Assembly (NCBI RefSeq): GCF_029318635.1
Contig: NZ_CP119676.1
Coordinates: 2,307,001-2,371,000 of the forward strand
Reading direction: 5' to 3'
Source: Varunaivibrio sulfuroxidans
GTDB taxonomy: Bacteria > Pseudomonadota > Alphaproteobacteria > Rhodospirillales > Magnetovibrionaceae
DNA: 64,000 nucleotides
The translations under genes were made by a program, and so were the position numbers. Shown one piece after another: positions 55,701 to 63,542 of this stretch (position 1 is the first letter of the stretch; the number at the start of each line of letters is the position of its first letter). The notes beneath the pieces were generated by a model. It ran no database searches and was not told where the DNA came from. It worked only from the letters and a program-made list of their open reading frames with translations.

Positions 55701-56970
55701 AATTGATCCACTTACGTTCGCCCTTTTCGTCATGGCGAGAAAGGGCGTCAATTGCGGGGGCCAAAATAGAATCGGGTAGGCCCGCGCGGTTTAACATTGG
55801 TGTCCGAGAAGCACTGAATAAGCCACCGTTATAAGGTGGGATGCCGATGGACGCGTCGCCTTCATTAATAGACGCGAAAAGGCCTTTCAGGTGATCCCAA
55901 TAGATGGTGCGCTTGTCTGAAAATTGGTCTTTGTCATCTATGCGCTTGGCGATATCCATACGCACTTTGTCGCGCATGCCGTAATCGTCATAGCGCTTGG
56001 ACTTCACAGGCAGAAGGTTGCGGTCTTCAGCATAGAGGACGAAGAGTAGGCGGTAGAGCAAGATTAGGGTGGCTTGTTTTACCTCATCCAAATATTGCGG
56101 GGTTATCGGGTTAGGGGCTTGCGGGTCGTTAGCGGCAAGGCCAGCGGCCAAGGATGGAAAGACGTTGCCGAATACAAGCCCAGACAGGCTCTCGGCGACC
56201 TTGCGCTCCCATAGGAGCCCTTCTGCCATCGCTATTTGATGGAAGGTTTGTTCGCCAGCCCCATCGGGGAGGAAAGAAGCCCGACGGAACATGATGTAGA
56301 AGACTTTTAGCCAATGATCCTGCACCTCGGGCTCTAAGGCCAGTAGGTCATCGCCGATACCCTCGACACCAAGTATGTAGGGCAGGTCTATATCGAGGAA
56401 GTCTTCGGAGCGTGATTTAGCTTTTTGATAATAGATGCGCCAATTGCGCCCGTTGGTCAGCATGCCCCAGAGAATACGGCCCTCTGAATGAACTTCTGAA
56501 ACCGTTAGGTAGCGCAGGATTTGAGTCGAAGGCGCACTTTGCGCGAGATCGACTAAGTCTTGGTCGCTTCCGTGTTTGCCCTTGCGATCCAGCGGTATTT
56601 GCCACGCCTTGTTTTCAGCAACGACAAGGCCATGCATGAATTTTTTGGCGGACTGGGCCTCGCTGTTCGCTGTGGTCTTGGCTTCTGCATCTTTAAATAG
56701 GAGCGCGTCGGGGACGTCTGAGCGGCCTTTTTTCGCTGCCGTGATTTGAGTTAGAAAGTGATCCCAGTCCAGCGCTTTAAGGACAGGAAAAATCAAGTCG
56801 TTTTCAGTTGTAGACTCGTTTGGCTTTTCACCTGTGGGGAACGCTTTAAAGATATCGGTGAGATTCGTCTTGAACGCAGAGAGCGCAGCATCATCCACGG
56901 CCTTCCAGGCCTCGGTATCGCGGATACCTTCTACTAAGAAATCTTTTGTGAATAACGCGCCTAGAAACAC
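52714..56970 (-). CDS. Single-chain restriction-modification enzyme (PD-(D/E)XK plus Eco57I-type methylase)
   Basis: 1418 residues. The N-terminal ~130 look like a PD-(D/E)XK nuclease: ENDLIFPVLKALDWD, then PD at 87-88 (SDVPDALLF) and E119-x-K121 in VVAENKAWQ. The N6-adenine methylase core begins ~460 (GSGSYYTPDDLVQL), SAM motif ICDPAMGSGHFLV (~530) and catalytic NPPW in AIIGNPPWDRMK (~858). The C-terminal third would supply target recognition. This is the layout of type IIG/IIL enzymes that cut and methylate with one polypeptide. No BREX genes surround it, so PglX is unlikely. Codon use is poorer in GC than its neighbours. It is translationally coupled to darT downstream. Confidence 0.88.
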   Translation of the reverse strand: MFLGALFTKDFLVEGIRDTEAWKAVDDAALSAFKTNLTDIFKAFPTGEKPNESTTENDLIFPVLKALDWDHFLTQITAAKKGRSDVPDALLFKDAEAKTTANSEAQSAKKFMHGLVVAENKAWQIPLDRKGKHGSDQDLVDLAQSAPSTQILRYLTVSEVHSEGRILWGMLTNGRNWRIYYQKAKSRSEDFLDIDLPYILGVEGIGDDLLALEPEVQDHWLKVFYIMFRRASFLPDGAGEQTFHQIAMAEGLLWERKVAESLSGLVFGNVFPSLAAGLAANDPQAPNPITPQYLDEVKQATLILLYRLLFVLYAEDRNLLPVKSKRYDDYGMRDKVRMDIAKRIDDKDQFSDKRTIYWDHLKGLFASINEGDASIGIPPYNGGLFSASRTPMLNRAGLPDSILAPAIDALSRHDEKGERKWINYRDLRVQQLGSIYERLLEFELGFNEDGKVEVRPNIFARKGSGSYYTPDDLVQLVIERTVSPLINECRDHFRDKAEELKSGKGSKKERLKTLQDLDPASAILNLRICDPAMGSGHFLVTLVDYLSSAILEAITEAEHVVDWADDDALYASPLSERIETLREHIFVQAEANTWTVEDEHLDDRQLVRRIILKRVVHGVDFNPMAVELAKVSLWLHTFTVGAPLSYLDHHLRCGNSLFGEDIRDVMDELSKRFKLLINPYVAQAKAASAGMKTVGNLSDVDIGEVKTSAAAFEQVLDDTKHLSAVLSLRQALRWMGMHDLTKKKLPFALEAIFDGSLVAQAKNKATKSKQKMDFVHMVTAGFPLHDDGEQPDLTVAKTKKGSSVGVKQADVLKNAARILGRAKELTKEQHFFHWQTAFPDIWDNWESAEVTGGFDAIIGNPPWDRMKLQEVEWFAERRPEIAHQAKAADRKKMVKVLEKAGDPLYGDYLIAADRAESAAQVARKCGHYPLLSGGDINLYSLFVERAQKLVKPTGIVGLLVPSGIASDKGASAFFKTIATKGRLSALLDFENKKVFFPDVHASFKFCALIAGGNERKFEQAECAFFLHSIAEIETAAFGLQPSDFAAVNPNTGTAPIFRTRRDADLTTAIYARVPVLVDRRKTPPKTVWPVKYTTMFHMTNDSDKFHTLSELEENGCYKVGANRWKKGEDEFEPVYEGKMVQAYDHRAANIVVNLENLNRPAQPESATTEQHADPAWLPNPQYWVSSNDIDWPEDLSFAIAFKDVTAPTNVRTMIAAIIPSSGVGNTLPLLLPPLPDIPEDEDLIAPWEKQVAEAVCAYKENSFVLVANLNAMAFDYIARQKVQGQHLNSYIVEQLPVLPDAAYSHKVGKTTARDIVREEVLKLTYTATDMEPFARDMGYEGDPFVWDEDERRHSRARLDALFFILYGISREDADYILSTFPIVKKQDMAEHDRYLTRDLILAYMAAFEAGYADTRVAP

Positions 56971-57181
56971 GGCTTTCCCCCATAAGTTAGCAACCTAACA
57001 GCGAATCGCTGCGGCACTGAACACCCAAGTTAAAACTCGAAAGCCTAACCAGCAACATAATACGGCATTTGGTTTTGATTGTTTTGCACCGAATTCCATC
57101 AGTCGGGGCTTTGGAGCCCGTATGGAAGTAATTATGTCGGCCGTATTCCCCCCACCTCAGCACCCTTTATGCACGGGAAAC

Positions 57182-57821
57182 ACCTTAGGCGATAATCCTG
57201 CAAATATTTAGGAAATAGGGCTGGATTTTCCAGGGTTAGCAAAAGGTGATTCCTGGAAAATCCTTAGAGGATAATCCAGGAATCGCTCTTGGGCGCTGGA
57301 GGTTACGTATACCTAATGTCTAAAGCCGTGGCCTCGAAAACACCTTAGGGAAAATTTGCAGGAATAGTGCTGGAAAATCGCTGGATTTTTCAGGGGTGTA
57401 AATGTCCATTCTTGGGTTTTTCCTGGATAATCGCTGGATTTTCCAGGAATCGCTCATTGGGGCCGGAAGTTGCGTATACGTAATACGCAATGAGGCGTTG
57501 GGCATTTTCCTAAGGCGATTCGCTCACTTTTGGGCCGCTTTAACTAAGGGCAAAAACGCGAATTTCCTTAGCTAAGGCTCGGGCGACACAAAGCGCGTGG
57601 CGTGGGAGAAAATACGCACGATTTTCCTTAGCTAAGGCAATGCGTTTTACGGGCCTTAGTTAAGGCAATTTCGCCCCTTTCCCTTAGCTAAGGGAAAAGA
57701 TGTTTCGAGGCAAAGCTGAAAGACTGTGTGTCGAGGCCTTAGCTAAAGCAAACGCCTTAGGCAAACAGGCCAAGGATAAAGACAGAGCCTTAGGCTCAAG
57801 ACGAAAGGAAGCCCTTAAGGG
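57182..57821. repeat. Dense palindrome array upstream of xis/int
   Basis: The 851-bp gene-free gap 56971-57821 is filled from ~57180 with two families of inverted repeats. One is the CCTTAGCTAAGG type at 57566, 57626, 57653 (GCCTTAGTTAAGGC), 57681 (CCCTTAGCTAAGGG) and 57736, with shorter forms at 57754, 57785 and 57812. The other is the TTCCTGGA...TCCAGGAA type at 57250-57282 and 57420-57449, with single forms at 57221 and ~57370. A block of about 37 bp at 57281 recurs at 57448 (167 bp offset). TTGCGTAT...ATACGCAA lies at 57470-57490. No coding signal. It may serve as regulatory or replication/recombination region of the island. Confidence 0.85.
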
Positions 57822-58163
57822 ATGAGCATGGAGACGGCCACGGTTCATACGTTACCGCCCCGGCGTTACCTCACGCGAGAGGAAGCAGCGGGATGGCTTA
57901 GCGTGTGCGTGGATACGTTTCTAAGTTTTGACATTCCTTTCGTTAATTTAGGCCCGCGCTGCAAGCGATGGGACGTGGTTGATATCGAAGCTCATGCGGA
58001 GCAGAATAAGGCACACAACAGCGCCCGAACTTCTGCAAGTCAGAAAGGACGGCAAACATGCGTATCTTTAAGCGCGCAAACTCATCCAAGTGGTGGGTGG
58101 ATTGGACAGACCAAAAAGGCCACCGCCACCGCGAAAGCACTGGAACTAACGATAAAAAGTTAG
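57822..58163 (+). CDS. Excisionase-like helix-turn-helix protein
   Basis: 113 residues with a MerR/AlpA-type HTH at ~14-60 (RRYLTREEAAGWLSVCVDTF, then CKRWDVVDIEAHAEQ). The tail is rich in Ser, Thr, Ala and Lys and probably disordered. Its start lies just after the palindrome CCCTTAAGGG. It overlaps the integrase start by 106 bp. The position and size fit a recombination directionality factor, but binding was not shown. The last ~35 codons lie over the integrase gene, so the true function of that part is doubtful. Confidence 0.65.
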   Translation: MSMETATVHTLPPRRYLTREEAAGWLSVCVDTFLSFDIPFVNLGPRCKRWDVVDIEAHAEQNKAHNSARTSASQKGRQTCVSLSAQTHPSGGWIGQTKKATATAKALELTIKS

Positions 58164-59068
58164 CCGAGGCTTTAGCGGCGAAGTGGCAACAAGAGAGCTT
58201 CTTAGAACAGCATTTCGGGGTCATTCCCGACCATGCGTTTTCGGATGCTCTTTTACGTTACGGACAGGAACGCCAAAGGGATAACCCGGTGTCGTATAAA
58301 GCGAGCGTAAAATCTAGGCTGCAACGGTTGATCAACAAGTTCGGTGAAATGAACTTGTCGGACATCACCCATGCCGTTATCCGCGATTGGATGGATGAAC
58401 GGTTGGGCGAAGTTAAACCCGCAACCGCGTTACGCGACCTTTCAACGCTTCGGGCGATCATGAACAAGGCGTTTCGCGAAGGCTTGTTGGCTCAGGTGCC
58501 GCCGTTTCCCCGCATGAAGAAAGAACCGGGGCGGTGTCGGTGGTTGACGGTTGAAGAAGAGAAGCGTTTGCTCATGGCGGCTAAGCCGCACTTGCGGGCA
58601 CTCATCACCTTTGCCGTGGATACCGGGGGCAGGCGTTCGGAGCTTCTTAAGCTTGATTGGCAGAACGTTGATCTAGCGCGAGGGTTCGTCGCGTTCACGA
58701 AGACCAAAAACGGAGAAGACCGCTCGGTGCGTTTAACGGACCGGGCACAGCGGGTGTTAGAAGGGTTGGAGCCTAAAGAGTCCGGTCCCGTCTTCACCTA
58801 TCGCGGACAGGCTATTAAGGACGTGAAGACGACCTTCGACAAAGCGCGCAAGCGGGCAGGGTTAGAAGACTTCCGCTTTCACGACCTAAGGCACACGTTC
58901 GCATCACGGCTCGCACAATTGGGCGTTCCTTTGTACGAGATCATGCACCTGACGGGGCACAAGAGCTTCCAGATGGTGCAGCGCTACGCGCACTTAGCCC
59001 CCGACTTCCAAGAGCGGGCAATCGGGGCGTTAAACGCCTATGGCACAGTTTCGGCACAGTCGGCCTAA
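58058..59068 (+). CDS. Tyrosine recombinase/integrase of the island
   Basis: 336 residues. N-terminal arm/core-binding part (~1-160, SAM-like helices at ~65-150), catalytic domain (~160-330) with Arg192 in DTGGRRSELLKL, His275 and Arg278 in FHDLRHTFASRL, His301 in LTGHKS and nucleophile Tyr310 in MVQRYAHLAP. A likely Lys is in FTKTKNGED. AAAGGA lies upstream of ATG 58058. The gene ends 39 bp from the 3' end of tRNA-Arg, so it probably inserted the island there. Confidence 0.93.
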   Translation: MRIFKRANSSKWWVDWTDQKGHRHRESTGTNDKKLAEALAAKWQQESFLEQHFGVIPDHAFSDALLRYGQERQRDNPVSYKASVKSRLQRLINKFGEMNLSDITHAVIRDWMDERLGEVKPATALRDLSTLRAIMNKAFREGLLAQVPPFPRMKKEPGRCRWLTVEEEKRLLMAAKPHLRALITFAVDTGGRRSELLKLDWQNVDLARGFVAFTKTKNGEDRSVRLTDRAQRVLEGLEPKESGPVFTYRGQAIKDVKTTFDKARKRAGLEDFRFHDLRHTFASRLAQLGVPLYEIMHLTGHKSFQMVQRYAHLAPDFQERAIGALNAYGTVSAQSA

Positions 59069-59107
59069 ATGCCATAAGCAAATATGGGTGTAAGTCATTG
59101 AAAAGAA

Positions 59108-59184
<77 letters not shown>

Positions 59185-59374
59185 ACGGTGTGCGCACATT
59201 ACGCAATGTCGCGCGGGCGCGCAAGACATGCTTGCCGGGTTTTTGTCCTCACCTTACCGAGAGGAAAGGGGGGGGGTGCTTATCGTGATGCCGTCTCGGG
59301 TGAATTTTATTGGGGGGGGCGCGCTATCGCATTTTGCAGATGTATAATTTACTTTATTAAAATGTGATTTCTGT

Positions 59375-59400
59375 ATTATATTAGATTATCCGAATATAAT
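59375..59400. promoter_or_regulatory. AT-rich inverted repeat upstream of the YeeE/YedE gene
   Basis: ATTATATT (59375-59382) and AATATAAT (59393-59400), ten bases apart. It includes TATTAGATTA, also in the operator before the TauE/SafE gene (40867). It is a candidate site for the same ArsR-type regulator. The rest of the 290-bp gap after the tRNA shows only runs of G. Confidence 0.45.
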
Positions 59401-59474
59401 GGTGTGGGCCGGTGCGTTCGACGGCGTTCAGGGTAGAGCGTGTTGGCAAGGGTATGATGACAGGGGAAAGTACC

Positions 59475-60575
59475 ATGGATATCGCGGGCATCATCGATAC
59501 CTTCGGCAGCGGAATAGTAGCGGCGAGTGGCGGTTTGTTGGTTGGTTTGGCGTTTGGCGCGTTTGCGCAGCGCAGCCAGTTTTGTATGCGTTCGGCGGTG
59601 ATCGAGGTTTCTCGCGGTGTGTTCGGCAAGAAATTGGCGATTTGGTTGTTGGCGTTTTCCGGTGCGGTGGCGTTGACGCAGTGGCTCATCGCGGGCGATC
59701 TTCTCGACGTCACCCAGGCGCGCCAGTTGGCGGCCCGCGGCAGCATGTCGGGTGCGGTGATCGGCGGGCTGATGTTTGGCGCCGGAATGATTTTCTCGCG
59801 TGGGTGTGCGGCGCGTCTTCTGGTGTTGTCGGCGACGGGGAATTTACGGGCCTTGTTGGCGGGGCTGGTCCTGACGATTATCGCTCAGGCGTCGTTGCGC
59901 GGCGTGTTGTCGCCATTTCGCGAGGGGCTCGCCGAGCTGTGGACGGTGGATGGCGGACGCAGCCGCGACCTGATGGCCGTGCTTGGTTTTAACGGCGGTT
60001 ATATTCCGATTTTGATCGCGACCGTGCTGTTGATCGCAGCCCTTATTCTGGCTCGGCGTAGCCGGTTGAGCCTTTGGGTGGGCGTGGGGGCGTTCGGCGT
60101 CGGCGCGATGGTGGCGGTAGGGTGGTTGTTTACCTATGTGATGTCCTACCAATCGTTCGATCCGATTTTGGTCAAATCGATCAGCTTCATCGGACCCTCG
60201 ACAGACACCCTGATGGCCTTGATTAACGAGCCCTCAATCCCTCTTACCTTTGATTTGGGTATGGTGCCCGGCGTGTTCGCCGGATCGTTCCTCGCCGCCG
60301 TATTGACGCGCGACCTGAAATTCGCCTGTTTTAACAGCGAGCGTCCCATGCCGCGGTATATTTTTGGCGCATCGCTGATGGGGTTCGGCGGGATGCTGGC
60401 CGGCGGTTGCGCCGTCGGCGCGGGGGTCACCGGGGGGGCGGTGTTCGCTCTTACGGCCTGGGTCGCCTTGCTGTCCATGTGGGTCGGCGCGGCATTGACC
60501 GACTTGATCGTCGATCGCCTGCGTCTTCGCCCGGGGGCCGTCGGGTCAACCAAGGGCATGGCGCCCGCCGAATAA
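59475..60575 (+). CDS. YeeE/YedE-family sulfur transporter
   Basis: 366 residues, about nine membrane helices. It carries the conserved Cys motifs: GAFAQRSQFCMRSAV, FSRGCAARLLVLSATG and GMLAGGCAVGAGVTGG, the marks of the YeeE/TsuA group, which imports thiosulfate or related sulfur compounds. ATG 59475 is chosen with AGGGGAAAG upstream; ATGs at 59454 and 59457 are alternatives. It probably belongs to a sulfur regulon with the exporter at 40993. Confidence 0.85.
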   Translation: MDIAGIIDTFGSGIVAASGGLLVGLAFGAFAQRSQFCMRSAVIEVSRGVFGKKLAIWLLAFSGAVALTQWLIAGDLLDVTQARQLAARGSMSGAVIGGLMFGAGMIFSRGCAARLLVLSATGNLRALLAGLVLTIIAQASLRGVLSPFREGLAELWTVDGGRSRDLMAVLGFNGGYIPILIATVLLIAALILARRSRLSLWVGVGAFGVGAMVAVGWLFTYVMSYQSFDPILVKSISFIGPSTDTLMALINEPSIPLTFDLGMVPGVFAGSFLAAVLTRDLKFACFNSERPMPRYIFGASLMGFGGMLAGGCAVGAGVTGGAVFALTAWVALLSMWVGAALTDLIVDRLRLRPGAVGSTKGMAPAE

Positions 60576-60589
60576 ACCGAAAAAGAGAA

Positions 60590-60622
60590 GACCCGAGATT
60601 TCTCGCGGGTCGGCTCCGTTTT
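60590..60622 (+). terminator. Possible terminator after the YeeE/YedE gene
   Basis: GACCCGAGA (60590-60598) pairs with TCTCGCGGGTC (60601-60611) with a two-base bulge, and TTTT follows at 60619. Confidence 0.4.
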
Positions 60623-60710
60623 GTGGGAGGCGTCCCGTGTCGGCGGGCGCCCCGGTTCCGGCATTCCCCTTGTGGCGGCAAAAAAGAAAAAATATCCGAC
60701 GATGACATTC

Positions 60711-60768
60711 CCCCCACCAATACCTACATGACTATGCAAGGAAATGCGTCCGCTCAGGTTGGTGGGGG
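60711..60768. repeat. Inverted repeat upstream of the PAS-LuxR gene
   Basis: CCCCCACCAA (60711-60720) and TTGGTGGGGG (60759-60768) are perfect reverse complements 38 bp apart. They lie within a 355-bp gap (60576-60930) that otherwise shows no gene; its last 120 bp are very AT-rich. Confidence 0.7.
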
Positions 60769-60930
60769 CTTTACGTAATCGGGGGAGGTTCCTTTCTTCT
60801 TCTTAAGGCATGATTCTAAAAAACGTAAATTAATCGATATTTTTAGTCGTCATAAAATAAAAATTCTGGAATTTTTCATAAAAAAGAAGATAGTTATATA
60901 AAACAGGGTTACCGATAATGGCGATTGACA

Positions 60931-61512
60931 ATGTTAAAATATGAAACATTTGCGAACACCGTACCTCAAGGTTTGGCAATATGTGGTGGTGATGGCCGGT
61001 TACTACATTTCAATAGTCGATATTTAGAATTATTTCCGCTTATCAGGGACGTCATTAAGCCTCGTAATGAGTTTCGCCGTTTAATTGTGGAAGCGGCGGA
61101 GCGTAAGCAGAATGTCGCCGCGCTCAAGGATGACGAGGCATGGGTTCGCGCGCGTCTCGCCTATCACGATAGCGACGATACCTTCGATTCCTTTTTCGAG
61201 CACGTCATGCTCGATGGGCGGATTATCGATGTCCATGAAAAGAGGGATCAGCAGGGAAAAATCACGTCCATCTATTCGGATGTCACCCATATAAAAAGAA
61301 TGCTCGCGCCTAACTTGGCCAAAGCCCTCGCTCCGCGCGAGGTTGAGTGTCTGTTGTGGCTATCCGAGGGGCTGCGAACCGATCAAATCGCTTATAAATT
61401 GGGTATTCAGCCTGTAACCGTGAGTTTTCATTTGCGCAACGCAAGATTGAAACTTGGATCCAAGACGCGAGAGCAAATGGTTGCAATCGCGGTAAAACAT
61501 AAAATTATTTAA
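60931..61512 (+). CDS. PAS-LuxR-type transcription regulator
   Basis: 193 residues starting MLKYETFANTVPQGLAICGG. The N-terminal PAS-like fold lies at ~5-120 (DGRLLHFNSRYLELFPLIRD; VHEKRDQQGKITSIYSDVT). The C-terminal LuxR/FixJ helix-turn-helix lies at ~130-190 (LAPREVECLLWLSEGLRTDQ, KLGIQPVTVSFHLRNARLKL). No autoinducer-binding domain or nearby luxI, so it is not a quorum-sensing LuxR of the classical kind. TTG at 60925 is an alternative start. Signal unknown. Confidence 0.85.
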   Translation: MLKYETFANTVPQGLAICGGDGRLLHFNSRYLELFPLIRDVIKPRNEFRRLIVEAAERKQNVAALKDDEAWVRARLAYHDSDDTFDSFFEHVMLDGRIIDVHEKRDQQGKITSIYSDVTHIKRMLAPNLAKALAPREVECLLWLSEGLRTDQIAYKLGIQPVTVSFHLRNARLKLGSKTREQMVAIAVKHKII

Positions 61513-61822
61513 TCTTGACCACCAAGATGTAAAGAACATGGACTATCAATTTTGATAGCTTGATCGTGGCGGTGGCAATAGTAGAAAATTAAGCGTTTTA
61601 TTAGGGTTGATTCTTTGTTCCTCAAATTATTTGCCACATCACGCTCGATTTTTCGCGGATGCGCCTCAGGAGGGGCGGTGCGCGGATATCGGGACTTCGG
61701 GAAACAGGAAGGCCCATGTCTTTAAATGAGCAGGCATGGGTTTGCGTGATGTGGCCGCCCATCGTTTTGGTGCGCATTTGGGGCTCAGGGAGTGGACACC
61801 TGCACAGATCGGAGCGCAGGAA
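61513..61822. other. Gap without recognised gene
   Basis: 310 bp after the LuxR-type gene. A frame continuous with the next gene is open from 61736, but its first part lacks coding character. I see no RNA gene or clear promoter. Confidence 0.4.
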
Positions 61823-62125
61823 ATGGTTGAAGTGAGCACGTCAAAGCAAATCGAAGGCATCCTTAATTGTTTGAACGCATTACACGGAGAAGCGCGTGAT
61901 CTGGATGCGCCGGAACTCGCGCGATTGATTGGCATCGCCGCATTGGCCGCGGAAGACCAACTTATCCGGCACATCCACAAAAAAGAGGTGGTGCGCGCAC
62001 TGTCCTCGCAACACGAAGGCGCCCCGCACTACCCGGTCGTCGTTCATCGTGGCGACGAGCATCGTTCTTCCGAGACTTTCACGGCCCTGCCGGCCCTTCA
62101 AGTTGTCGATGGCGGGCGCCGCTAG
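61823..62125 (+). CDS. Small hypothetical protein, stop supplied by the 135-bp element
   Basis: 100 residues from MVEVSTSKQIEGILNCLNAL with GGAG eight bases upstream. Mostly helical to ~60, then a short basic tail (HKKEVVRALSSQHEGAPHYP, VVHRGDEHRSSETFTALPAL). No family recognised, no membrane segment or signal. The TAG stop at 62123-62125 lies in the terminal CTAGTGG of the repeat element, so insertion may have shortened the protein. Confidence 0.55.
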   Translation: MVEVSTSKQIEGILNCLNALHGEARDLDAPELARLIGIAALAAEDQLIRHIHKKEVVRALSSQHEGAPHYPVVVHRGDEHRSSETFTALPALQVVDGGRR

Positions 62126-62255
62126 TGGTTTGAGTTTAACATTTGAGTCCGATGCAATTGGACACAAATGTGTGAAGAAATCAAACTGCAACAAAAAGAT
62201 AGATAGTGGTCGGCCCGATGGTTCGCGGGAGCGAAACGTCGGCCCGATCCATTAG
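62122..62255. repeat. 135-bp dispersed element, copy 2 (134 bp)
   Basis: CTAGTGG at the left and CCATTAG at the right. It is nearly identical to the copy at 39158-39292, in the same orientation, with the same two internal hairpins. It adjoins the 3' end of the small gene to its left. Confidence 0.9.
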
Positions 62256-62354
62256 GGTATTTCCAGGCCCCTGGCCTCGGCGCATCCCCGTGGTCTCGGC
62301 GTTCGTCGGCGCAATATTTTTCCGATAATGTTGTGGAGGCGTGACGGGAAAATT

Positions 62355-63287
62355 TTACACGGCCACGATGGTGCGCCTGGATTTTGAGAAAAAGGTCTCA
62401 AATTTCGTTGCGTCGGCTCCCGAGGGCAGGGGGGTTGTGGGCGAGATGATCCAGGATGCGACGTCACGCCAAACCGTGTCGGCGTTTAGGTCGCGGCCGA
62501 GCATGTGCCAACCTTGTGGATAGAGGGCGATGGTGCGCTGTTCGCTGGGAACGTCGGGTAAATTTTCCAACATGATACGCACCGGTTCCTTGGGAATGAC
62601 CTGATCGCGCGCTCCGTAAAGGATTAAGGCGTGATCGGCAAGTCTTGGCGCGGCGGCGAGGGCGTCGTCCATCACATCGACAATGCCTTTCAGGGCGTCG
62701 GCGCGGGTGTTCTGGATGAACAAAGGATCGGCGTTAAGCGCCCGCAACATGGCGATATTGTCGGACGCCTGGATGCGTAGGGTGTTGCCGTTGAGTTTTA
62801 GACAAGGGGCGATGTGCGCCGCCAACCATAGCCCCAGGCGCTGATAGAAAGGCTGGGTGGCCCGCGCCCACACGGCGGGCGCCGATAAGATTACGCCGTC
62901 AACGTCCGGCGCCGTGGGGGCGGTCATGGCGAGCATGACGATCGCCCCGCCCATGCTTTCTCCCAGGATGTAGGTCGGCAGATCCGGGTGGCGTGCGCGC
63001 ACCAGGCGCGTAAAGACCTTCAGATCGTCGATCAGGGCGGCTTTGCCGGGCCAGTGTCCGGCGTCGGGGTCGGTTCCAAACCCGCGTTGATCGTAAGCGT
63101 AAACGCCGATCCGATGGCGGTTAAGGTTGCGCGCCCCCTCCTCGATGAAGCTGGCATGGTCGTTAAACCCGTGTACCGCGATCACGATCGCGCGCAGGGG
63201 TGCGCCATCGCCCAATCGACAAAGAACCCGGTGAGGTTTGTCGTCGGCGGTGGTGAACAGGTTTGGCGTCAGTTCCGGGTTTTTCAT
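62355..63287 (-). CDS. Alpha/beta hydrolase, lysophospholipase/monoglyceride-lipase-like
   Basis: 310 residues from MKNPELTPNLFTTADDKPHR, with GGAG five bases upstream (an upstream in-frame ATG lies at 63308). Serine_aminopeptidase-type hydrolase: HGFNDHASFIEEGARNLN, GVYAYDQRGFG, nucleophile in ILGESMGGAIV, Asp in LILYGARDQVIPK and His in GWHMLGRD. It matches monoacylglycerol-lipase/PldB relatives in layout. No signal peptide. Substrate uncertain. Confidence 0.85.
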   Translation of the reverse strand: MKNPELTPNLFTTADDKPHRVLCRLGDGAPLRAIVIAVHGFNDHASFIEEGARNLNRHRIGVYAYDQRGFGTDPDAGHWPGKAALIDDLKVFTRLVRARHPDLPTYILGESMGGAIVMLAMTAPTAPDVDGVILSAPAVWARATQPFYQRLGLWLAAHIAPCLKLNGNTLRIQASDNIAMLRALNADPLFIQNTRADALKGIVDVMDDALAAAPRLADHALILYGARDQVIPKEPVRIMLENLPDVPSEQRTIALYPQGWHMLGRDLNADTVWRDVASWIISPTTPLPSGADATKFETFFSKSRRTIVAV

Positions 63288-63310
63288 ATTGGCTCCGGCC
63301 GGTTTCATCG

Positions 63311-63342
63311 TGGGCGCGAAATGGGCGCGAAATGGGCGCGAA
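63311..63342. repeat. Triple 11-bp tandem repeat
   Basis: TGGGCGCGAAA at 63311, 63322 and (10 bp) 63333, just upstream of the hydrolase gene. Short and of unknown role. Confidence 0.8.
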
Positions 63343-63542
63343 CCCGCCGATCGTCACGACAAGGCCGAGAAGCGGATAAAATTTCGAAGCGGAAATAAAA
63401 TAGAGTATTCGTGAAAATTTATATAGTGTTTATGATGTGTGCGCGCCGCGAAAAAAGGACAAGTGGACCAAAAGAAACCACACGCATCGCGTTTTTAAAT
63501 TTTACGCCACCGGTCTGCTTCGTTTGCGCGCGCCGGGTCGGT

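Larger units (their letters stand above)
52060..59107. mobile_element. Integrated defence island at tRNA-Arg, left part eroded
   Basis: Restriction enzyme, darT, palindrome array, excisionase-like gene and integrase lie between the IS block and tRNA-Arg, with codon usage lower in GC than the host genes. The right end is set by the tRNA 3' end. No matching copy of the tRNA 3' end was found at the left, so that border is probably lost beneath or beyond the IS elements. Confidence 0.7.

Noticed and set aside
52714..56970. BREX PglX protein
   Set aside because: The methylase type is similar, but none of the other BREX genes are nearby and a nuclease-like N-terminus is present.
57182..57821. CRISPR array
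   Set aside because: The repeats are palindromes of different lengths with irregular distances and no equal-sized spacers; no cas genes are near.
60931..61512. Quorum-sensing LuxR receptor
   Set aside because: The N-terminal domain looks like PAS rather than an autoinducer domain, and there is no luxI.
61880..62194. 104-codon minus-strand frame starting inside the 135-bp element
   Set aside because: It overlaps the small plus-strand gene and the repeat; no start signal or domain.
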